Shown piece by piece: positions 1 to 4,972 of a stretch of 7,578 bases of DNA; within the stretch, counting starts at the first letter, position 1; each line of letters starts with the position of its first letter. The notes under the pieces were generated by a model, which had not been told where the DNA came from, ran no database searches, and was given only the letters and a program-made list of their open reading frames with translations. The position numbers and the translations under genes were made by a program. Source of the stretch: Rhodospirillaceae bacterium UBA6608 (lineage in GTDB: Bacteria > Pseudomonadota > Alphaproteobacteria > Rhodospirillales_A > Casp-alpha2); contig DJHY01000165.1 in NCBI GenBank assembly GCA_002433335.1, positions 3,135-10,712 on the forward strand. The letters run 5' to 3'.

Positions 1-37
1 AACTCTATCGGGGGTTCGAATCCCCCTCCCTCCGCCA
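1..37 (+). tRNA. tRNA-Ser, 3' part only (5' end outside window)
   Basis: The first 37 bases form the 3' end of a tRNA. A five-base-pair T stem (GGGGG at 10-14, CCCCC at 22-26) encloses the loop TTCGAAT (15-21). It is followed by the acceptor strand TCCCTCC (27-33), G73 (34) and an encoded CCA (35-37). The bases before the T stem (AACTCTATC) look like the 3' side of a long variable arm. A long variable arm together with discriminator G points to serine; tRNA-Leu normally has A73. The anticodon lies outside the window, so the isoacceptor cannot be named. The neighbouring MBL gene converges on the tRNA and its stop codon lies 23 bases beyond the CCA. Confidence 0.85.
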
Positions 38-60
38 AAATTCCCTAATGCCTCACATCC

Positions 61-976
61 TCATTCCCATTCCATTTGCTGGAACGCCGTTTGCGCGTTG
101 CGCCGGGCCAGGCCGTCGAATAGTTCGATCTTGGCGAAGGCCGATTGGTCGACCTTGGTCGAGCCGATGATGTCGCCGCCGGCGGCGATATGGGCCTTTA
201 TCTTTGTCCGCAGGTTGATCAGGTAGTCGTAGGTCTCGGCCTTGGCGCGGGCCAGGGTGGTCGGGCCGCCGTGGCCCGGAACCAGATGGTCGGGGTTAAG
301 CGCGGCGATGGCTTCGAACGCCTTGGGCCAGTTGGCGATGGAGCTGAATTCAAGGACGCCGAGCAGCCGTTCGACGTACACGATGTCGCCGGTGAAAACC
401 GTGTTCTTTTGCGGCAGCCAGACGAAACTGTCGCCTGGCGTATGGGCGGGGCCGGGGTGGACGATCTCGAACCGCAGACCGCCGAAATCGAGCACATGGC
501 GATCCTTGAAGGTGACGTCGGCGAACGGGTTCGGTCCCGGCCAACTCGGGCCCGAGGAACATCGAAAGCCCCGTCAGTTGCAGGCTGCCGCGCGATTTCT
601 GATCGGCGACCGCCGCCGCCGAGGCGATGACCGTTGCCCCCTGGGCCTTCCAATACCCGTTGCCGAGCCAGCGATGGTCCTGTCCGCCGGTGTCGATCAC
701 GTATCTGACCGGCTTGCTGGTGACCTCGCGCACCTTGGCGTGGATCGCCGCCGCCCCCTTCCATGATCCGCCCGGGTCGATCAGGACGGCGCCGTCTTTG
801 GTTTCGACCAGACCGAAGGTGGCATTGTTGGCGAGGTTTTCCTTGTCGCGCTGCGCCTTGTCGCCGACCAGCGCCCAGACGCCGTTCGTCACGGGGCGGA
901 TTTCCAAGGCATGGGCGGCGGATTGCACACCGAGGATGAAAACGAAGGCTAGGACGGCGGAATAAAATCGAGACAT
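61..976 (-). pseudogene. Exported metallo-beta-lactamase-fold hydrolase, frameshifted
   Basis: One MBL-fold gene is split over two frames. The first part starts at ATG 976-974, preceded by an AGGAG Shine-Dalgarno six bases upstream. It encodes a signal peptide (hydrophobic core at about residues 5-20, likely cleavage after AHA), so the product would be periplasmic. This frame carries N-terminal MBL strands and the motif TGGQDHRWLGN (residues 96-106). Near 524-529 the homology moves to the other frame, which runs to TGA at 63-61. That second part supplies the later MBL motifs: HTPGD (about 178-182), FTGD (about 194-197) and VPGHGG (about 232-237). One extra base around the C-run at 527-529, or two missing bases, joins them into roughly 304 residues. 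No in-frame stop lies near the junction and both halves look well conserved, so a recent mutation or a base-calling error is likely. The canonical HxHxDH is absent, as in SoxH-like relatives as I recall them. The substrate is unknown. It may be expressed divergently from mmsB. Confidence 0.82.
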
Positions 977-1093
977 CGTTGGCTCCTGGCGTTTGCAGCG
1001 GACGCTTTCTTTTTGCCCGACCTTGCCGTCGAGCGACATGATCTTGATCAGAACCGGCGCGGGAATCCAGATGCCGCTTCCGGGGGGATGGCC

Positions 1094-1123
1094 CGGCTTG
1101 CTAGTCTCTAAGCCGTTCTTTTG
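1094..1123 (+). terminator. Possible intrinsic terminator or leader hairpin between divergent genes
   Basis: CGGCTT (1094-1099) and AAGCCG (1110-1115) form a six-base-pair stem with a ten-base loop, followed directly by TTCTTTTG (1116-1123). This is the layout of a weak intrinsic terminator on the + strand. No + strand gene ends upstream of it, and the next + strand gene (mmsB) starts 48 bases after the T-rich tail. If it is functional it would act on a leader transcript of mmsB. The stem is short and may be chance. Confidence 0.25.
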
Positions 1124-1170
1124 TCCGGCCGGGCGCGCACCGTCATCCGCCCCAATCGTGAGGAAACCAA

Positions 1171-2058
1171 ATGACCCAGATCGCATTCATCGGCGTCGGC
1201 AACATGGGCAACCCCATGGCCCGGAATCTGTTGAAGGCCGGCCATGCCGTGACCGCCTTCGATCTTTCGGCCGAGCTTTTGGCCAGTGTCGCGGCGGCGG
1301 GCGGCAAGACCGCCGATAGCGCAGCGGCGGCGGCCGACGGGGCGGAGGTCGTGATCACCATGTTGCCCGCCGGCAAGCATGTGAAAGACGTTTGCCTGAG
1401 TTCCCTGTTCGGCGGTCTCGCCCCCGGCACATTGGTGATCGATTGTTCGACCATCGATGTCGCGACGGCGCGCGAGGTTCATGCCGCGGCGGCGGCGAAG
1501 GGCCTGGCCATGGTCGATGCGCCGGTTTCCGGCGGCGTCGGCGGGGCCGAGGGGGCGACACTGACTTTCATGGTCGGGGGGGCGGACGACGCCTTTCAGC
1601 GCGCCAAGCCGCTATTGGAGAAGATGGGCAAGACCATTGTCCATTGCGGTGGGCCGGGGAATGGTCAGGCGGCCAAGATTTGCAACAACATGATGCTGGG
1701 CATTCAGATGGCCTCGGTCTGCGAAGCCTTCGTCCTGGCGGAAAAGCTCGGCCTTGATGCCCAGCGCCTGTTCGACGTGTCGTCGACGGCGTCGGGCCAA
1801 TGCTGGTCGCTGACCACCTATTGTCCGGTGCCGGGGCCGGTGCCGACCTCGCCCGCCAACCGTGACTATGCGGCCGGTTTCGCCACGGCGTTGATGCTCA
1901 AGGACATGGGTTTGGCGATTCAGGCGGCGAAGGACAGCGGCGCCGACGTCTCGGTCGCGGAAAAAGCGGCGACGCTTTATCAGGATTACTCGGACGCGGG
2001 AGAGGCCGGAAAGGATTTTTCCGGGATCATCAATCTGATCCGCGACCGCGCCGATTGA
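1171..2058 (+). CDS. mmsB: 3-hydroxyisobutyrate dehydrogenase
   Basis: A 295-residue, cytosolic, NAD-dependent beta-hydroxyacid dehydrogenase that oxidises 3-hydroxyisobutyrate to methylmalonate semialdehyde in valine catabolism. The N-terminal Rossmann fold has GVGNMG (residues 8-13) followed by NPMARNLL. The substrate-binding signature DAPVSGGVGGA is at 116-126. The catalytic-lysine segment GNGQAAKICNN (163-173) places the lysine at K169, with N173 after it. The C-terminal helical domain includes SGQCWSLTTYCPVPG (208-222), a form typical of MmsB rather than of tartronate semialdehyde reductases, and a second conserved lysine (K244) in MLKDMGLA. The length is normal for the family. The ATG at 1171 has an AGGA Shine-Dalgarno six bases upstream, and the Rossmann strand begins within four residues, so the start is secure. 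The gene is divergent from the MBL gene and converges on the crotonase gene with an 18-base gap. The usual partner mmsA is not in the window. Confidence 0.93.
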   Translation: MTQIAFIGVGNMGNPMARNLLKAGHAVTAFDLSAELLASVAAAGGKTADSAAAAADGAEVVITMLPAGKHVKDVCLSSLFGGLAPGTLVIDCSTIDVATAREVHAAAAAKGLAMVDAPVSGGVGGAEGATLTFMVGGADDAFQRAKPLLEKMGKTIVHCGGPGNGQAAKICNNMMLGIQMASVCEAFVLAEKLGLDAQRLFDVSSTASGQCWSLTTYCPVPGPVPTSPANRDYAAGFATALMLKDMGLAIQAAKDSGADVSVAEKAATLYQDYSDAGEAGKDFSGIINLIRDRAD

Positions 2059-2064
2059 CCAAGC

Positions 2065-2084
2065 GGACCTGAGCGCTCAGGTCC
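2065..2084. terminator. Perfect 20-bp palindrome at the convergent gene ends
   Basis: GGACCTGA (2065-2072), GCGC (2073-2076) and TCAGGTCC (2077-2084) make a perfect inverted repeat that can fold as an eight-base-pair stem with a four-base loop on either strand. It starts six bases after the mmsB stop, and its right arm contains the last codons and the TGA stop of the crotonase gene. On the + strand it is followed by a moderately T-rich stretch (AATTCGGCTTTCGCTTTT); on the - strand no T tract follows. It is best read as a terminator or 3'-end-protecting hairpin, mainly for mmsB. Confidence 0.45.
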
Positions 2085-2856
2085 AATTCGGCTTTCGCTT
2101 TTCCGAAAACGCGCGCAGGCCTTCCTGCGCGGCGTCGGTCACGGCGACGTTGCAGAAATCCTCGACCGCGTTGGCGATCGCCCGGCGATAGTCGAGATCG
2201 ATCTGGCGCATGAAGGCGGCGCGGCCCATGCGCATGACGACTTCCGATTTCGAGGCGAATTCCATGGCCATGGCCATCGCCCGGTCATCCAGCTCGGCAT
2301 CGGAAACCACGGAATTGACGATGCCCAGTTCCATGGCCTCACCGGCGTCGAAGGCGCGTCCGCTGAACAAAAGCTCGAACGCGCGGTGCCGCCCGATCAG
2401 GCGCGGCAGATGGGCGAAATGGATCGCCGGGATCACGCCGACGTCGATTTCCGGATAGCCGAAGGTCGCGCTTTCGCCCGCCAGGACCACGTCGCAGGAC
2501 ACGGCCATGGTCATGCCGCCGCCGCGCGCCGCCCCGCCGACGGCGGCGATGGACGGCTTGCCCAGATGGTATTGGGCGTCGAACAGGTCGATATACAGCG
2601 CCTGTAGAAAGGGGCGGATTTCCTCGCCCGGTTTGCCGAGCAGGATGTCCAGGTCCAACCCGGCGGAGAACCGCTTGGCCAGGGCGCTTTTCAAAACCAC
2701 GGCGCGGGCGTTTTTGTCCGCCGCCGCGCGGCGAAACGCGGCGACCACGTCGCGGATCAGCTCCAGGCTCAGGGCGTTGACCGGCGGGCGGTCGATGGTG
2801 ATGACCGCGATCGGGCCGTCCAGGCGATAGCGCACGGTTTCATTCTCGGATGTCAT
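2077..2856 (-). CDS. Enoyl-CoA hydratase/isomerase (crotonase) family protein
   Basis: A 259-residue crotonase-fold enzyme, normal length for the family, acting on an acyl-CoA in the cytosol. The oxyanion-hole segments are visible: FSAGLDLD (63-70) and AARGGGMTMAVSCD (109-122). ATFGYPEIDVGVIP (130-143) supplies E136, equivalent to rat mitochondrial hydratase Glu164. At the position of hydratase Glu144 this protein has T116. Family knowledge says both glutamates serve water addition, so a simple hydratase is uncertain; an isomerase, hydrolase, lyase or modified hydratase is equally possible. The ATG at 2856-2854 has a strong AAAGGAGG six bases upstream. It overlaps the stop of the preceding CoA-transferase gene as ATGA, which implies one transcript and coupled translation. 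The probable substrate is the CoA thioester made by that transferase. The gene converges on mmsB. Confidence 0.9.
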   Translation of the reverse strand: MTSENETVRYRLDGPIAVITIDRPPVNALSLELIRDVVAAFRRAAADKNARAVVLKSALAKRFSAGLDLDILLGKPGEEIRPFLQALYIDLFDAQYHLGKPSIAAVGGAARGGGMTMAVSCDVVLAGESATFGYPEIDVGVIPAIHFAHLPRLIGRHRAFELLFSGRAFDAGEAMELGIVNSVVSDAELDDRAMAMAMEFASKSEVVMRMGRAAFMRQIDLDYRRAIANAVEDFCNVAVTDAAQEGLRAFSEKRKPNWT

Positions 2857-4064
2857 GACGCGCCTCCTTTCGTGGGCGGCGTGTCGAACACGATGCCGTC
2901 GGCGGCCAGACGATCGAAGGCCGCATCGTCGAGCCCGGCGGATTGGAACACCGCCCGGCTGTCGGCGCCGAAGACGCCCGGTCGGCTGCGCACCTTGCCT
3001 GGGGTGCGGGAGAACTTGATCGGAATGCCCAGCGCCTTGTAGTCGCCGTCCTCGACGACCATGGCGCGGTGGCGGGTATGCGGCGCGGCAAGAACCTGCG
3101 GCACGTCGAGCACGGCGCTGGCCGGAATGCCGCGCGCCAATAGGTCTTCGCTCAACGCCTGTCCGTCATGGTCGATCAGGACAGCCTGCAACAGGTCATG
3201 CAGGGCGTCGCGGTTGGTGACGCGCAGGGCGTTGGTCGTAAACCGGGGGTCGTCGGCCAGCGCGCCGCAATCCAACAGGGCGCAGGCGGCGCGGAACTGG
3301 CGGTCATTGCCGACGCCCAGGAACATCGGGCCGGTCCGGGTCGAAAATTCTTCATACGGCGCGATCGACGGATGGCGGTTGCCGCTGCGCACCGGGGCCT
3401 GGCCGGTCTGCAGGTATCCGGCGGCATGGGGGTGCAAATAGGTCAGCGCGCAGTCGTACAGGCTGATGTCGATCTTCTGCCCGCGTCCGGACCGTTCCCG
3501 TTCCAGCGCCGCCATCAAAATTGCCGATAGGGCGTTCATCCCGGTGCCCAGGTCGACGATCGACATGCCGACCCGCATCGGCCCGCTGTCCGGCCCGCCG
3601 TTGACGCTCATGCATCCGGCGATGGCCTGAACCACGGAATCGTATCCGGGCAGGCCGCCGAGGGGGCCGTCTTCGCCGAAGCCGGTGATCTGGCAATAGA
3701 TCAGGCGGGGAAAGGCCTCGGCCAAAACGGCGTCATAACCGAGGTCCCAGCGCTCCAACGTTCCGGCCTTGAAATTGTGGATCAGCACGTCGGCGTCGTC
3801 CAACAGGCGCAGCAACAGATCGCGCCCAGCAGGCTTGGACAAATCCGCCGCGGCATGACGTTTGTTGCGGTTGACGCCGCTGTAATAGGCGCTGCCCCCC
3901 GGGCCGAACGGTCCCCAGGTGCGCGTTTCGTCGCCGGCGGGCGGCTCGATCTTGATTACCTCGGCCCCGTGGTCGCCCAGGATCTGCGTGCAATAGGGCC
4001 CGGCCAGAACGCGGGTCAGGTCGATCACCTTCATCCCGCTCAAGGCGCCATTTGAATGTTTCAA
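2853..4064 (-). CDS. CaiB/BaiF family (family III) CoA-transferase
   Basis: A 403-residue cytosolic enzyme that moves CoA from an acyl-CoA donor to a carboxylic acid through an aspartyl-CoA intermediate. The N-terminal GALSGMKVIDLTRVLAGPYC (6-25) and GAEVIKIEPPAGDETR (33-48) are family hallmarks. D171 in SIVDLGTGMNALSAILMAL-type sequence aligns with the catalytic Asp169 of formyl-CoA transferase, and RSGRGQKIDISLYD (191-204) follows it. The ORF is open much further upstream, but that extension runs antisense through the IclR gene and is not coding. I chose TTG 4064-4062 because AAAGGAA lies seven bases before it and because the homologous LSG segment precedes the first ATG (4034-4032). Starting at that ATG would cut the first beta strand short. 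It is the first gene of a two-gene operon with the crotonase (ATGA overlap) and is divergent from the IclR gene, its likely regulator. The substrate cannot be told from sequence. Confidence 0.92.
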   Translation of the reverse strand: MKHSNGALSGMKVIDLTRVLAGPYCTQILGDHGAEVIKIEPPAGDETRTWGPFGPGGSAYYSGVNRNKRHAAADLSKPAGRDLLLRLLDDADVLIHNFKAGTLERWDLGYDAVLAEAFPRLIYCQITGFGEDGPLGGLPGYDSVVQAIAGCMSVNGGPDSGPMRVGMSIVDLGTGMNALSAILMAALERERSGRGQKIDISLYDCALTYLHPHAAGYLQTGQAPVRSGNRHPSIAPYEEFSTRTGPMFLGVGNDRQFRAACALLDCGALADDPRFTTNALRVTNRDALHDLLQAVLIDHDGQALSEDLLARGIPASAVLDVPQVLAAPHTRHRAMVVEDGDYKALGIPIKFSRTPGKVRSRPGVFGADSRAVFQSAGLDDAAFDRLAADGIVFDTPPTKGGAS

Positions 4065-4096
4065 TATACGGTTCCTTTGTTTTATATATCGAAACA
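4057..4096. promoter_or_regulatory. Interrupted 12+12 bp dyad, candidate IclR-type operator
   Basis: TGTTTCAATATA (4057-4068) and TATATCGAAACA (4085-4096) are inverted repeats that match at 11 of 12 positions and are separated by 16 bases. A second, overlapping palindrome, TTGAA-TGT-TTCAA, occupies 4052-4064. IclR-family proteins commonly bind short A/T-rich palindromes of the TGRAA/TTYCA kind between their own gene and the target operon, which fits this site. The site covers the Shine-Dalgarno and TTG start of the CoA-transferase, so a bound repressor would sit at or just after the start of transcription. In a transcript beginning upstream, the same arms could pair over all 12 positions, the mismatch becoming G-U. 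Confidence 0.5.
4072..4078 (-). promoter_or_regulatory. Shine-Dalgarno that sets the TTG start of the CoA-transferase
   Basis: Read on the - strand this is AAAGGAA, seven bases before TTG 4064-4062. No comparable purine-rich site precedes the in-frame ATG at 4034. The site lies inside the 16-base gap between the two arms of the dyad at 4057-4096. Confidence 0.6.
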
Positions 4097-4123
4097 AGTA
4101 TGGCCTGACGAATGCAGCGTCAA
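4097..4123 (-). promoter_or_regulatory. Candidate sigma-70 promoter for the CoA-transferase operon
   Basis: On the - strand TTGACG (4123-4118) matches five of six positions of the -35 consensus. CATACT (4102-4097) matches four of six at -10. The spacer is 15 bases, shorter than the preferred 17, so this is only a candidate. Transcription from it would begin at about 4090, inside the upstream arm of the dyad, which suits repression by a bound regulator. No equally clear promoter was seen for the divergent IclR gene. Confidence 0.3.
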
Positions 4124-4172
4124 GCTGTGAATTCTGCGCCAAACCGCCCCAGGACACGGAACCCGCCCGCCC

Positions 4173-4958
4173 ATGAAACGTACTTCCCCGACCGACTTTG
4201 CGCTCAAGGGCCCGGCCAGTCCCAGCGGCACGCTGCTGCGCGGGTTGGAGGTGCTGGAGGTCTTCGGCCCGGGCCGCGACCTGTTGGGGAATGCCGACAT
4301 CTCGGCGGCGACGGGCCTGCCGAAGGCCACGGTGTCGCGCCTGACCCGGGCCCTGGTCGAGGCGGGGTATCTGGAATTCGAGCCCCAGGGCGGGAAATAC
4401 CGATTGCGGCCCCGGGTGTTGACCCTGGGCTTTTCGTTCCTGAGCAATGTGCGATTTCTGCCGATGGCCCATGACCGGATGCAGCGGTTGGCGACGGCGT
4501 CGGGCTGCGCGGTATCGCTGGCCTGGCCCGATGCGCCGCATATGATCTATCTGGACCGGTGCAGCGGCGACGCCATGCCCTATTACTTCAGCGTCGGATC
4601 GACCATCGACATGGCCTGCACGGCGACGGGGCAGGCCTATCTTGCGGCCTTGGACCCAGCTGCGCGCGAAGACTTATGCGCCCGTTTGGCGGACCACCAT
4701 GGCGACGATTGGCCCCCGTTGCAGGCAGCGATCGAGCGCGCCGTCGACGCGGTCGCGGCGAACGGCTTCTGCCTGGTCGATAAGACCTGGCGGCAGAATA
4801 TCCGGGGCATCGCCGCCCCCCTGGTGTCGCGGGATGGGCGGCTGCGGCTGTCGATCAACTGCGTCTCGCAGACCTTCGCCATGGACCGGGAAACCCTGAT
4901 CGGCGAATGGGGCCCGGCCCTGGCCGCTTTGGCGCAGGGCTTGTCAGACCACCTGTAA
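4173..4958 (+). CDS. IclR-family transcriptional regulator
   Basis: A 261-residue DNA-binding regulator. The N-terminal winged helix-turn-helix spans about residues 18-82, with the recognition region NADISAATGLPKATVSRLTR (40-59) followed by ALVEAGYLEFEPQGGKYRL. The C-terminal effector domain (about 90-257) carries the IclR signatures STIDMACTATGQAYLAAL (143-160) and GIAAPLVSRDG (212-222). It is divergent from the CoA-transferase/crotonase operon across a 108-base spacer that holds a dyad. By family habit it probably controls that operon in response to a pathway acid or CoA ester, and perhaps itself. The ligand is unknown. The ATG at 4173 has only a weak, distant purine stretch (AGGACACGGA, 4151-4160), suggesting modest translation. 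The length is normal. The gene converges on the rhodanese gene with a 14-base gap and no obvious terminator hairpin. Confidence 0.92.
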   Translation: MKRTSPTDFALKGPASPSGTLLRGLEVLEVFGPGRDLLGNADISAATGLPKATVSRLTRALVEAGYLEFEPQGGKYRLRPRVLTLGFSFLSNVRFLPMAHDRMQRLATASGCAVSLAWPDAPHMIYLDRCSGDAMPYYFSVGSTIDMACTATGQAYLAALDPAAREDLCARLADHHGDDWPPLQAAIERAVDAVAANGFCLVDKTWRQNIRGIAAPLVSRDGRLRLSINCVSQTFAMDRETLIGEWGPALAALAQGLSDHL

Positions 4959-4972
4959 CGAGGCGCCGTCGA

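Noticed and set aside
1..37. tRNA 3' end as an integration (att) site for a genomic island
   Set aside because: tRNA-Ser ends are common att sites, but there is no integrase, no second copy of the 3' tRNA sequence in the window, and no composition change in the flanking genes.
173..188. Perfect palindrome TCGCCGCC/GGCGGCGA
   Set aside because: It is inside MBL coding sequence (Ala-Ala-Gly-Gly-Asp codons) and made of GCC/GGC codons. It is readily explained by codon use.
493..495. GTG at 495 as start of a separate short MBL protein
   Set aside because: It would begin in mid-domain without a ribosome-binding site, and the residues just upstream in the same frame (FADVTFKDRH) continue the homologous fold. 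It is the second half of one broken gene.
145..965. Open frames on the + strand across the MBL gene
   Set aside because: They show no family motifs, are antisense to conserved MBL segments, and have low-complexity Arg/Pro/Gly-rich translations typical of shadows.
4065..4541. Upstream in-frame extension of the CoA-transferase reading frame
   Set aside because: It lies antisense to the well-supported IclR gene, contains no CoA-transferase homology, and would need a start without a recognisable ribosome-binding site. It is a product of high GC.
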